The position numbers and the translations under genes are program-made. Shown one piece after another: positions 1-7,688 of a DNA stretch of 30,043 nucleotides. This DNA is from Io17-Chloro-G2 sp034420695 (lineage in GTDB: Bacteria > Chloroflexota > Dehalococcoidia > Lucifugimonadales > UBA3495): assembly GCA_034420695.1 (NCBI GenBank), contig DAOULB010000003.1, positions 1-30,043 of the forward strand, written 5' to 3'. A model generated the notes under the pieces. The model saw nothing but the letters and a program-made list of their open reading frames with translations, made no database searches and was not told where the DNA came from. The first letter of the stretch is position 1. Each line of letters opens with the position of its first letter.

Positions 1-1
1 C

Positions 2-109
2 GCTGACAACGAGCAGGGCTTCGAGCTGAGGTTTTGGGGCACGCCTGGGAGGTCAGTGCGAGACTTCGAGGGCATTCAACTCGTGCAGCAACCCCAGGAA
101 CAAGTATAA
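2..109 (+). CDS. cas2: Cas2 (type I-E), C-terminal fragment
   Basis: The window opens inside a gene; reading from base 2 gives 35 codons ending in TAA at 107-109. The peptide contains NEQGFELRFWG, then RDFEGIQLV. This is the usual end of Cas2 of the I-E (CasE/Cas2e) type, where an E-x-GF-(E/T)-(F/I)-x-(T/F)-x-G strand is followed by a (V/D)-D-(L/F)-(D/E)-G-L-x-LV strand. Cas2 is the dimeric core of the Cas1-Cas2 spacer integrase. The stop lies 30 bases before the first CRISPR repeat, the normal order for a I-E locus, so cas1 and the Cascade genes should lie just to the left of the window. The catalytic N-terminal half cannot be seen. The fragment is short, but its motif and position agree. 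Confidence 0.82.
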   Translation, partial: ADNEQGFELRFWGTPGRSVRDFEGIQLVQQPQEQV

Positions 110-139
110 ATCCTGCTGAAAAGTCGGCCAATTTCCAGT
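110..139 (+). promoter_or_regulatory. Short CRISPR leader between cas2 and the first repeat
   Basis: Only 30 bases separate the cas2 stop from the first repeat. They are less GC-rich than the surroundings (an A-rich run ...GCTGAAAAG... then CCAATTTCC). Because cas2 and the repeats read the same way, the leader must either be this short or overlap the end of cas2, where AACAAGTATAAATCC carries a TATAAA-like -10. Integration of new spacers is expected at this end. Confidence 0.5.
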
Positions 140-1210
140 GCCGTCCCCACGCACGTGGGGGTGAACCGATAAACGCCGTAACCCGGATGATCGAGGTAAA
201 GCCGTCCCCACGCACGTGGGGGTGAACCGTGCCGGCCCTCGACCATTTCAAAAAAGGTCTCGCCGTCCCCACGCACGTGGGGGTGAACCGTATTCTACTG
301 ACAAGCAACTGTTTCTCCACAAGCCGTCCCCACGCACGTGGGGGTGAACCGGTACAGGGTGGTGCCGCCGGAGCTGGTCGGAAGCCGTCCCCACGCACGT
401 GGGGGTGAACCGCACCATTCCCCCTCGGCCGGCAGCGGCGGGACGCCGTCCCCACGCACGTGGGGGTGAACCGGCTGCTGGAAGCAGCAACGAATCCGGT
501 AAACCGCCGTCCCCACGCACGTGGGGGTGAACCGACGTGTCTCAGCGTCAAGGATCGGGCGTAGTCGCCGTCCCCACGCACGTGGGGGTGAACCGAGGAA
601 TTTACCCCTTGGAACCCGTCGGCCAGCGCCGTCCCCACGCACGTGGGGGTGAACCGTGGCTTGCGCCCCCTATGATAGTGGGATTCCCGCCGTCCCCACG
701 CACGTGGGGGTGAACCGAAATCAACGGGCTTCGGGCTGAGTTGGAGACCGCCGTCCCCACGCACGTGGGGGTGAACCGGTCCAATCGGGTGGGTTGGCGG
801 CGAAGAACTGGCCGTCCCCACGCACGTGGGGGTGAACCGCGTAGCCTCCCTCGTAGTCAAGGTTCAGCAGAGCCGTCCCCACGCACGTGGGGGTGAACCG
901 TAGGCAGGGGCAGCGACGGCGAAGATTAGAGCGCCGTCCCCACGCACGTGGGGGTGAACCGAAACGCCAGTCCACGGCGATCCGGTGGTACCTGCCGTCC
1001 CCACGCACGTGGGGGTGAACCGCAAGACAAAACCGATCCCAACGCCGACGGACCAAAGCGCCGTCCCCACGCACGTGGGGGTGAACCGAGAGTTGCCACG
1101 CGGCAGGAACTCCGGGAAACGCCGTCCCCACGCACGTGGGGGTGAACCGACCAAGTCCACGTTCCGGCCCAGGAGGTCATGGCCGTCCCCACGCACGTGG
1201 GGGTGAACCG
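140..1210 (+). CRISPR. Type I-E CRISPR array, 18 repeats and 17 spacers
   Basis: A 29-nt repeat begins GCCGTCCCCACGCACG and ends TGGGGGTGAACCG. It starts at 140, 201, 262, 323, 384, 445, 506, 567, 628, 689, 750, 811, 872, 933, 994, 1060, 1121 and 1182. I see no base difference among the copies. The stem CCCCACGC/(A)CGTGGGG and the terminal GAACCG are typical of I-E repeats and set transcription left to right, away from cas2. Sixteen spacers are 32 nt. The spacer at 1023-1059 is 37 nt. The distal repeat is not degenerate, so the array end shows no sign of decay. By eye no spacer matches the rest of the window. Open reading frames over the array are translations of the repeat and are not genes. 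Confidence 0.98.
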
Positions 1211-1256
1211 AGCATTGTCAAGAATAAACTCAAGGAGCCAGCCCTCCCCGTTCCCG

Positions 1257-1285
1257 TTGGCCCCCGGACCGCCAGAAGCTATAAT
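1257..1285 (+). promoter_or_regulatory. Sigma-70-like promoter of the coiled-coil membrane gene
   Basis: TTGGCC (1257-1262), a 17-base spacer, and a perfect TATAAT (1280-1285). The start codon at 1303 would leave a leader of only about 10 bases, with GAGG at 1294-1297 as ribosome binding site. Confidence 0.6.
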
Positions 1286-1302
1286 CCACCCGCGAGGTAC
1301 AA

Positions 1303-1563
1303 ATGACACAACAAGCAACACTGGACAACCGCATGGACCGGCTCGAGAACCGCATGGAGCGGCTGGAGGAAAGACAAGACGGAATTCAGCAGTCCCTCCA
1401 GGAACTCCGCCAAGACGTGAGGGACCTCGACCAGAGGTTCGAGGCCAGGTTCGACAGCCTCGACCAGAAGACCAACTACATCTACCTAGGCATCATTGGA
1501 GTCACGGGCGGAGGCATGGTCACCATCGCCGCCGCCATCATCGTCGCCGCTTTCTTCGGCTAA
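1303..1563 (+). CDS. Small coiled-coil protein with C-terminal membrane anchor
   Basis: 86 residues. Residues 5-55 are a charged heptad pattern (NRMDRLENRMERLEERQDG, then LQELRQDVRDLDQRF), which predicts a long coiled coil. Residues about 59-85 are a Gly/Ala/Ile-rich hydrophobic segment (YIYLGIIGVTGGGMV, then AAIIVAAFFG), a likely single membrane span. The product is probably an oligomeric, tail-anchored membrane protein; related short proteins are common and mostly unnamed. It has its own TATAAT promoter and a GAGG site. The convergent hairpin at 1611-1634 ends the opposing genes, so it is monocistronic. Function is unknown, and no toxin or holin feature beyond size and anchor supports a more specific guess. 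Confidence 0.75.
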   Translation: MTQQATLDNRMDRLENRMERLEERQDGIQQSLQELRQDVRDLDQRFEARFDSLDQKTNYIYLGIIGVTGGGMVTIAAAIIVAAFFG

Positions 1564-1610
1564 ACCCGGACAACCCACTCCAAGCACCCAAGAATAAGAC
1601 ACAAAAGAAA

Positions 1611-1634
1611 GGGGCGCCCCAACAGGGACGCCCC
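1611..1634 (-). terminator. Rho-independent terminator for the minus-strand gene at 1660-1818
   Basis: Read on the minus strand, GGGGCGT-CCC, a short loop and GGG-CGCCCC form a GC-rich stem with one bulge, followed at once by TTTCTTTTGTG. It lies 26 bases past the stop of the DUF5679-like gene and is convergent with the gene ending at 1563. Confidence 0.65.
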
Positions 1635-1659
1635 AAGAAGCCGGACGAAACTCTAGTCC

Positions 1660-1818
1660 TCAGGCCCCGACCGGCACCTTCCCCATCCGGAACTTCTTGG
1701 TCCCGCACACGCTGCAGAGAGCGTTAACAGCCTCCCGGCCGTTCTTCAACACCACCTGCTGCACGTCCTTCGAGTCCGTCTGGCTCCGGCACTTGAAACA
1801 GTAAATCTGGACAGCCAT
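1660..1818 (-). CDS. DUF5679-like zinc-ribbon mini-protein
   Basis: 52 residues. It starts MAVQIYCFKCRSQ and carries two CxxC knuckles, C7-F-K-C10 and C36-S-V-C39, separated by VVLKNGREAVNALC and followed by GTKKFRMG. This layout (Y-C-x-K-C, LKNGR, x-G-x-C-x-x-C-G-T-K-x-F-x-(I/M)-G) is that of the DUF5679 family of single-domain zinc ribbons. The biochemical role is not known; such ribbons usually bind nucleic acid or act as small adaptors. It is transcribed leftwards to the hairpin at 1611-1634. About 100 bases separate it from the winged-helix gene upstream, so it may have its own promoter. The two CxxC pairs and the spacing make it a real gene despite its length. Confidence 0.8.
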   Translation of the reverse strand: MAVQIYCFKCRSQTDSKDVQQVVLKNGREAVNALCSVCGTKKFRMGKVPVGA

Positions 1819-1918
1819 TTCACCAACCCTCCCTTATGCTTGAATCCAACGCAATTCTAAAGCTAAACAGCTTTGGATTCACCTGTGAAATGACACCTCA
1901 GCCTGCCCCACGGCCCCC

Positions 1919-2455
1919 TTATCCGGGAGGCTGCAACCAGTATCCAACCCCACCCATCGTGAAGATGTACCGGGGCTGGCCGGCATCGTCCCCAAGCTTC
2001 TTCCTGAGACCGTTCACATAGGTGCGGACCAACTCCGGGGAACCCTCATACCCAGGACCCCACACGTTCTCCAGGAGATGCCCATGGGTCAAGACCAAGC
2101 CGGCATGCACCGATAACTCCCGGGGCAACCTGTACTCCGTCGGAGTCAAATGAACAACGGACCCGCCGACACAGACCATCTCTGCGCCGTAGTCCACAAC
2201 AAGGTCCCCGGAAACGAAGACCCTGCCCCGACCACCAACAACCGAATCCCCGTCAGAAGCAAAAGAACCGTCCAGCAAGACCCGAAGCTTATCCGTTTCC
2301 TGGCAGATACGCCGCATCATGTCTAAAGCCTCTGCGCGGGTATTCCTCTCCTCAAGAGAGTCGAGGGCAAAGATCGCAGCGCCATAGATCGTCACCAGCC
2401 CCAGCCGGAACTCGTACCTGAAGCCACCCGAGACTTGCTCAATGCCCTCCTCCAC
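1919..2455 (-). CDS. Winged-helix DNA-binding protein (OmpR/PhoB C-terminal type) without receiver domain
   Basis: About 178 residues if it starts at the GTG at 2455, which overlaps the stop of the VWA gene by one base (TAGTG). A frame upstream to 2506 is open but lies inside the VWA gene. Residues about 95-175 form an OmpR-type winged helix: HLTPTEYRL, LSVHAGLVLTHGHLLENVWG, the recognition-helix region VRTYVNGLRKKLGDD and the wing PRYIFTMGGVGYWL. The N-terminal half is helical (ALDMMRRICQETDKLRVLL) and shows no Asp-phosphoacceptor receiver fold. The protein may therefore be constitutively active or controlled by something other than a histidine kinase. Translational coupling to the VWA lipoprotein suggests a shared role at the envelope, which is inference. 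The DNA-binding call is firm; the start is less so. Confidence 0.75.
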   Translation of the reverse strand: MEEGIEQVSGGFRYEFRLGLVTIYGAAIFALDSLEERNTRAEALDMMRRICQETDKLRVLLDGSFASDGDSVVGGRGRVFVSGDLVVDYGAEMVCVGGSVVHLTPTEYRLPRELSVHAGLVLTHGHLLENVWGPGYEGSPELVRTYVNGLRKKLGDDAGQPRYIFTMGGVGYWLQPPG

Positions 2456-4277
2456 TACTTTTCGCAGTACCCCTCGAACAAGGGCTCCGCGCCGGCCAGC
2501 ATCCAACCCAGGTCACCCTCAACCTCGCCCCCAAACAACCCGCGCACCGATGCCAAGTCCCCGCACTGAGCCCAGTAGGACTTCCGCATCAGCTCCGCGA
2601 ACTCCGCAACGCCGGCAGCCAACCGGAAGCCCACCGCCGTATCCCCAATCCCCGCAGAGAATTCTCCCAAGGTGATCCCCTCCTCAACCTCCACCACCTC
2701 CTGTGTCAACGCATCCCGCCACCGCAGCCGGGCCGTTGCCAAGATGTCCTCATCAGAGGCTTCATCAAACAGCCGCAACTCGTAGAGCGCCGTCACGTCC
2801 CGGGCAAAGCCCAACTCCCCAAAGTCCAGAGTGTCATCCCGAAAATCACTGTCCTTCACCGCCCGGTTCTCATACCCGATCAGCCGATACTTCCGGACCG
2901 CCTCCGGGTTGAACTCCACCTGCACCCGGGCGTCCCGTGCCACCTCAACAAGGATGCCCTGCACCGCTTCCCCAAGGAACTCCGCAGCCTCCGCCCGGTC
3001 CTGGATGTAGTGATAGGTCCCGTTGCCGCGGTTCGCCAAGGTCTCAAGCATCACATCGTTGTAGTTCCCGCTGACCCCCATTCCAAGAGCAGTCAACACC
3101 GTGCCCCGCACCGCGTTCTCATCAAGCGGCTTGAGAATCGAGTCAGGGCCCGTCGCTCCCAAGTTGCCCACCCCGTCGGGTATCACCACCATCCGGGACG
3201 GCAGGCCCTTGGCCTGGGCCGCCAGCTCGTAGGCCTTCCTGATACCACCCTCCACGTAGGTCGAGCCGTCCGGATAGATCTCGCCTACCACCGACCGCAT
3301 GCCTCCTGTCTTCGCCCCCGACACGAAGGGCTGGGCAACCTGGACCGTGCTCCCGTAGGTCACAAGGGCCACCCGGTCCCGGGCCGTCAGCCGGTCAAGA
3401 ATGCCGTTGATAAGCTGCCTGGCCACACCGATGCGGTTGTCCGACAACATGGAACCGCTAGTGTCCAGGACAACAACCAGGCTCACCGTGTCCCGCTGCG
3501 CCGGCAAGTCCGCCGCCGCAACCCCGACACGCAAGAGCCGGTAGCCCTCCTCCCCGAGTCCACCGGGCCGTAGCCCTGATCAAAGGAGTTGACCCACTCC
3601 TCCACCCGCACCGAGTCCGGCTCGGGCAGAGCGCCCTCGCCCAAGTACAGCTTCGCTATGTCGAAGGAACCGGTGTCCCCGTCCAAAGCAAAGGTCGACA
3701 GAGGGTCCTCGTCGGCATCAATGAAAGGGTTCACCCCATAGCCCTCGAAGTACATCAAGGGCAACAGCTTGTCATTAGGGTTCGCCAACCCTCCCGCCTC
3801 CGGAGGAAGGCCCGGCGCCGGGAAAACACCAAGGTAAGCCCCCGCACTCTTGGTGGAAGAAACACCCCCCTCCGACTGAACCATGACGTCCGGCACCACG
3901 ATCCTGGACAAGTCCAGCACCGGCGGACCGCTCCTGGCAACGTCCGTGGGCGTGGGCAGAACAACAGGAGCAGAGGTAGGAACCGCCGGTTCCATCGTCC
4001 CTTCCTGCTGCACCACAACAGGGCCCATTTCCTCAACCGGCTCCACGACCGCAGTGGGGACCGCCGTCGCCTCCAGCCCAGCCGGCTTCTCAAGAGGCGC
4101 CGCCGTCTCCGGCACCACCGCCGGCGTCTCCGTGGGAACGATCACCCGCCCCGTCGGCGGATCAAAGTCAGGCCCGTCCCCCGAGGAACAGCCCCAAGCA
4201 GCAACAACCGCCAAGGAAAGCAATCCCAACAGAAGCCAAAACAACCGCTCCCGCACTCCAGTTCTCAAGCAGCCCAT
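2455..4277 (-). pseudogene. VWA-domain lipoprotein (YfbK-like), frameshifted and internally short
   Basis: The start at 4277 has GGAG nine bases upstream. The protein opens with a hydrophobic signal (LFWLLLGLLSLAVVAAWGC), a lipobox-like Cys and a Thr/Pro/Val-rich linker. It then has the VWA N-terminal domain (DPLSTFALDGDTGSFDIAKLYL, RVEEWVNSFDQGY). Around 3551-3575 the frame changes. In the next frame GEEGYRLLRVGV leads into the VWA domain with its metal site (VVVLDTSGSM, then STYVEGG, then PDGVGN), ending at 2455. Relatives usually have some 15-25 more residues between FDxGY and the RLLRVGV strand, so a short out-of-frame deletion fits better than a lone base error. A single lost base would restore the frame. 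The product would be an outer-face lipoprotein binding a partner through the MIDAS site. Confidence 0.72.
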
Positions 4278-4374
4278 GACAACAAGCTCCAAGGACAAAG
4301 ACTCCCGCAAATCATTTCACAGCAACAGCCCCGAGCGCACCGGACTCCAGACACCAAAACCAAGACCGACCGCC

Positions 4375-5136
4375 ATGACCGAAGCCAACAAGAAAAGACC
4401 CCACCGCTTCTGGACCAAGAAGGAAGAGGACCTGCTACGCAGGTGCTACAGCAACAACCAGGACGTCGTGGAAGCCCTGGCAAAGCGCACCGGCCGCACC
4501 CAAAAGGCCATACAGCTCCGTGCTTACGCCCATGGGCTGACAACCGACCAAGGCCGGGCCCCCAATGCAGAGCCCCACGAGTGGAGCCAGGAAGAAATAG
4601 ACATCCTCCGCAGGGAGTACCAAGGCACCAGCGCATCCAAAGAAGAAATAGCCAAGGCCCTGGGCCTCACGCCGGCCCAGATCCACTACCAAGTACAACG
4701 CCTGGGCCTAGCCAAGACCAACGACCGCAGACGCTGGACCAAGGAGGAGGACGAGAGGCTCAAGGACCTCATGGGAAGGACCAGCCCTACCAAGATCGCC
4801 AAGCTGATGAACCGTACCGTCAACTCCATCGTTGTCCGCTCCAAGAGACTAAACATCTCCCGAAGGGACCGGGAGGGGTGGTACACCAAGATGGAGGTCT
4901 GCCAGATCCTGGGCAAAGACCACAGGTGGGTCCAGACGCGGATAGACTGCGGGACCCTCAAGGCCGCCTACCACATGGGTAAAGAGCCCCAAGGCCCCGG
5001 CGGAGCCATGTGGCACATAAACGAGAAAGACCTCAAGGACTTCATCACCCGCTACTGCCACGAGCTAAACGGCAGAAACGTCGACCTCATTCAAATCGTC
5101 CAAATCCTGGTCGGCCTGCCAACGATGCGATATTAA
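4375..5136 (+). CDS. SANT/Myb-like and MerR-like multi-helix DNA-binding protein
   Basis: 253 residues from the ATG at 4375; the frame is open further upstream but reads through the divergent VWA gene. Three tandem helix-turn-helix units of the SANT/Myb type each open with an aromatic-W/S-x-x-E-(E/D): FWTKKEEDLLRRCY (about residue 10), EWSQEEIDILRREY (about 65) and RWTKEEDERLKDLM (about 120). Each ends in a basic recognition helix (QKAIQLRAYAHGL, PAQIHYQVQRLGL, VNSIVVRSKRLNI). A fourth, excisionase/MerR-like unit follows (YTKMEVCQILGKDHRWVQTRI, then MWHINEKDLKDFI). It is the first gene of the rightward block and a candidate regulator of it. No clear Shine-Dalgarno is seen at the chosen start. 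Similar proteins occur in phages and their hosts. Confidence 0.75.
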   Translation: MTEANKKRPHRFWTKKEEDLLRRCYSNNQDVVEALAKRTGRTQKAIQLRAYAHGLTTDQGRAPNAEPHEWSQEEIDILRREYQGTSASKEEIAKALGLTPAQIHYQVQRLGLAKTNDRRRWTKEEDERLKDLMGRTSPTKIAKLMNRTVNSIVVRSKRLNISRRDREGWYTKMEVCQILGKDHRWVQTRIDCGTLKAAYHMGKEPQGPGGAMWHINEKDLKDFITRYCHELNGRNVDLIQIVQILVGLPTMRY

Positions 5137-5220
5137 GGTGTCCCCTGCCCCATTGCCGGAAGACCGGAAATCTTCCGAAAATAGCCAGAGAACCCACAAA
5201 GCACCCAGGAGAACGCCTAA

Positions 5221-6057
5221 ATGCCCCAGAAAACCTGCATCATCTACCACAAGGACTGCAACGACGGCTTCGGCGCCGCCTGGGCCGCCTACGTCCACCT
5301 GGGAAACAAGGACACCCAGTTCATCGCCCAGACCTACGGCGACAAACCGCCAGAAATAGAACCAGGCTCTCAGGTCTACATCCTGGACTTCTCCTACCCC
5401 CTGGAGACCATGCTGGAACTGACCAAGGCCCACCCCGGCCGAGTCCAGCTCATTGACCACCACGAGACCGCACAGAGGAACCTCCTAGGCAAGGTGCCCG
5501 GGTGCCACATAGACCCCAGCCACAGCGGGGCCTACCTAGCCTGGCAGTGGTGGTCCGGAGAGGACGAGGTGCCCCTGCTCATCCAGTACATCGAGGACCG
5601 CGACCTCTGGAAGTGGGAAATGAGACACTCCAGGGAAATCTCCGCAGGCCTCGACTCCCAGCCCAAGAACCTGGAACACTGGACCAGGATCTCCGGCTAC
5701 CCCACCCAGTCCCCCTCCAAGTCTGAAAAGACCGCCATGGCCACCCTGGCCGCCCAAGGCCAAGCCATCACCCGGAACAACCAGCAGCAGGTCGAAAGGA
5801 TAGTCCAGTACGCCCTGGAAAAGGAGATCGCCGGGCACCTGGTGCCCGTTGTGAACACCCCCGTCCTGGCCTCCGAGGCCTGTGAGGCCCTGCTGGAAAA
5901 GCACCAGGAGGCGCCCTTCGCCGCCGCCTGGTACGAAAGGGAAGGACAGAGAAAGTGGAGCCTCCGGGCCAGGCCCGGCTTCGAGGTCGACCGGGTCGCA
6001 GAGCAGATGGGAGGCGGGGGCCACCCCCACGCCGCGGGCTTCACCGAAAGCCTCTGA
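5221..6057 (+). CDS. DHH/DHHA1 family phosphoesterase
   Basis: 278 residues. The DHH metal site is complete: H10-K-D12-C-N-D15-G, D56 in YILDFSY, and D79-H80-H81 in QLIDHHET. Near residue 107 DPSHSGAYLAW and near 125 YIEDRDLW follow. The C-terminal DHHA1 signature GGGGHPHAAGF (264-274) is intact. The family hydrolyses phosphodiester bonds in short oligonucleotides or (cyclic) dinucleotides, using Mn2+ in the cytoplasm. Sequence alone does not separate nano-RNase from a cyclic-dinucleotide phosphodiesterase. Length is normal for a small two-domain member. AGGAG lies about 10 bases upstream. Arg codons are 6 AGG, 2 AGA, 3 CGG, 1 CGC and 1 CGA, and Ile codons include 3 ATA of 14, which matches the tRNA genes near 22 kb. 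Confidence 0.88.
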   Translation: MPQKTCIIYHKDCNDGFGAAWAAYVHLGNKDTQFIAQTYGDKPPEIEPGSQVYILDFSYPLETMLELTKAHPGRVQLIDHHETAQRNLLGKVPGCHIDPSHSGAYLAWQWWSGEDEVPLLIQYIEDRDLWKWEMRHSREISAGLDSQPKNLEHWTRISGYPTQSPSKSEKTAMATLAAQGQAITRNNQQQVERIVQYALEKEIAGHLVPVVNTPVLASEACEALLEKHQEAPFAAAWYEREGQRKWSLRARPGFEVDRVAEQMGGGGHPHAAGFTESL

Positions 6058-6080
6058 CGCCCCAGAAAGGAGGAACAGCC

Positions 6081-6515
6081 ATGGCCAGCGACCACCGCAG
6101 CACCGGTTACCGGGAGGACTTCGGAGAGGACGAAAACCCCATCACCCAGGAGAGGGCCGCCGCCCTGCGGCACATGGCCGAGCCGGGACAACTCCTGACC
6201 AACGAGGACTGGCACAGCCTGAAAAGCCTGGCGGAGGACCTCAGCCAAGACCTGGAGGAAGCCGGTCGAACCATGGAGCACGACGGCCTCCTGGAGGAGA
6301 AACACGCCCGGGAACTTGCCGCCGCCATCCACCACCTGGACGACGCCAAGGAATTGACCACCACCCAGGTCCCGAAGGACGGGTGGAACGCCGAGGCCGG
6401 ACGCTGGGGCAAGGGCCTACGGGCCGCCTACCAGTTCATCCCCAAGTACCAGGACCAGTGGGTGACCGACCTGGCCGACCAGCTCGAAGAGGCGTCCAAC
6501 TACCTCAAGAAATAG
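6081..6515 (+). CDS. Hypothetical acidic helical protein
   Basis: 144 residues; start fixed by AAGGAGGA eight bases upstream, 23 bases past the DHH stop, so the two are probably co-transcribed. The sequence is rich in Asp/Glu and predicted helical (ITQERAAALRHMAE, WHSLKSLAEDLSQDLEEAG, HARELAAAIHHLDDAKEL, then VTDLADQLEEASNYLKK). No signal peptide, membrane segment, Cys pair or catalytic motif is visible. I do not recognise the family. It keeps the compact style of the surrounding accessory genes. Confidence 0.7.
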   Translation: MASDHRSTGYREDFGEDENPITQERAAALRHMAEPGQLLTNEDWHSLKSLAEDLSQDLEEAGRTMEHDGLLEEKHARELAAAIHHLDDAKELTTTQVPKDGWNAEAGRWGKGLRAAYQFIPKYQDQWVTDLADQLEEASNYLKK

Positions 6516-6549
6516 ATCAGCCCCACCGGGACAAAAGAGAGAACAACCC

Positions 6550-6696
6550 ATGACCACCTGCACGATATGCTCCATGCCGGCGCGCCCGGTCTGCGACGCC
6601 ATCCACTGTTTCCAGTGCTGCGCCTGCAGCGCCATGGACACCTGCGGCGACTGCCTGCTCGACATCGAAGAATGCAGCTGCCCCGCCAACGGCTAA
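6550..6696 (+). CDS. Cys-rich mini-protein
   Basis: 48 residues from ATG 6550, with AGAGAG upstream. Eleven cysteines lie in 48 residues: TCTICSM, VCDAIHCFQCCACSAMDTCGDC and EECSC. The CxxC, CxxCC and CxxC spacings suggest a structural zinc- or metal-binding fold (two knuckles or a cluster) rather than an exported disulphide peptide, since no signal sequence is present. Function is unknown. It sits between a hypothetical gene and a tiny membrane protein in the same orientation. Confidence 0.6.
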   Translation: MTTCTICSMPARPVCDAIHCFQCCACSAMDTCGDCLLDIEECSCPANG

Positions 6697-6775
6697 GACG
6701 ACGAGGAGTTCTAGCCCCACAACCCCAGGCCGGCGCCAAGGACAAGGCCGGGAACTTCTGAAGAAGGAAGATCCG

Positions 6776-6898
6776 ATGTCAACCGAAAGGGAGAACAAGA
6801 TCCTCTGGGCCCTCACAGGACTGGTAGTCCTGGGACTGATCCTGGGCGTGTTCGGAACGATAACCTACTTCTCCGTAGTCGACTTGGTGCTACGTTAG
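6776..6898 (+). CDS. Tiny single-span membrane protein
   Basis: 40 residues with AAGAAGGAAG eight or so bases before the ATG. A charged N-terminus (STERENK) precedes one hydrophobic segment (ILWALTGLVVLGLILGVFG, about residues 9-27), then TITYFSVVDLVLR. It is probably a one-pass inner-membrane protein. Size and position among phage-like genes would suit a holin-like or membrane-modulating peptide, but nothing in the sequence proves this. Confidence 0.55.
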   Translation: MSTERENKILWALTGLVVLGLILGVFGTITYFSVVDLVLR

Positions 6899-7073
6899 CC
6901 ACCTGGCTCCGGTCTCCCCACACAACTCCGGGCTGACCCTCCTCTGAGAACCATCCTCACCCCCGGCCACAGCGACCCCCACCAACGAAGCAAGACCGCT
7001 GGCCCCTTGTCACAGCCAAAGGGCCAACGACGCTACGCGCCCAACACCCACGCCCCAGGAGAAACATCACGCC

Positions 7074-7640
7074 ATGACCCCCGAACAGGCATACCGCTAC
7101 GCCCTGAGCGACGCCGACACCGAGTCCCCCGAGAACCTCCAGGCCGCCGCCGCCATCTACGACCGCATCGCCAGGCAGGGAAATCCCACTCTGGTCCAGG
7201 ACGATATCCAGGGCACGCCCCTCCCCAACGGCCTGCTCCGCTGGTTCGGCTTCGATTTCGACCGCGTCGGACTCCCCGACGAACCGCTGCTCCCCAAGGA
7301 GGAACGGCCCCGGTGGACCGGCCCGATACCGGGCTTCACCTACACCATGGGCGTGGCCGACGCCAAGATAACCGTCACCGTGGACGAGTTCCAGCCCGAC
7401 CCCGACTGCGAAGGCACGGAGACGGAAGGCGTCCTGCCCAAGGAGTACCGGGTCACCGCCCGGGCCCAGGGCCTGGACGACCGCCGGGGGATGACCTTCA
7501 GGACCTGGCGGGAGGTACAGGAGTTCTGCCGCCGGCTCGAAAGCCAGCTCGATGAGAGCTACCTCGAAAGACACCACGGCTGCCGGGACGACCAGGACAA
7601 CCTCACAGGGGACTCATGCTCCCACTGTGAACTGGGCTAA
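7074..7640 (+). CDS. Hypothetical protein
   Basis: 188 residues, CAGGAG about 12 bases before the ATG. It begins MTPEQAYRYALSDAD. A helical first third (NLQAAAAIYDRIARQGN) leads into a mixed region with GFTYTMGVADAKITVTVDEF and a helical stretch WREVQEFCRRLESQLDESYLER. The tail holds three Cys and two His (HHGCRDDQ, then DSCSHCELG), a possible metal knuckle. I do not recognise a family. The 175 bases before it (6899-7073) hold no gene or promoter I can support. It lies 48 bases before the GHKL ATPase gene, in the same direction. Confidence 0.68.
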   Translation: MTPEQAYRYALSDADTESPENLQAAAAIYDRIARQGNPTLVQDDIQGTPLPNGLLRWFGFDFDRVGLPDEPLLPKEERPRWTGPIPGFTYTMGVADAKITVTVDEFQPDPDCEGTETEGVLPKEYRVTARAQGLDDRRGMTFRTWREVQEFCRRLESQLDESYLERHHGCRDDQDNLTGDSCSHCELG

Positions 7641-7688
7641 GAAAGAGCCCAGGCCCAAGCAACAGAGACAAAGGAGAAAGAACGCAAC

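Noticed and set aside
34..1206. Many open frames on both strands across 34-1206 with repeated VPTHVGVNR, RPHARGGEP or GSPPRAWGR peptides
   Set aside because: They are translations of the CRISPR repeat in its various frames; the true features are the cas2 end and the array.
140..1210. Self-targeting CRISPR spacers against genes of this window
   Set aside because: No spacer was seen by eye to match 1.2-30 kb; a proper alignment search was not possible, so this is only a negative by inspection.
3883..4374. Upstream extension of the SANT/Myb-like gene
   Set aside because: The extension runs through the VWA gene on the other strand and is Ser/Thr/Gly filler; ATG 4375 starts the recognisable domain sequence.
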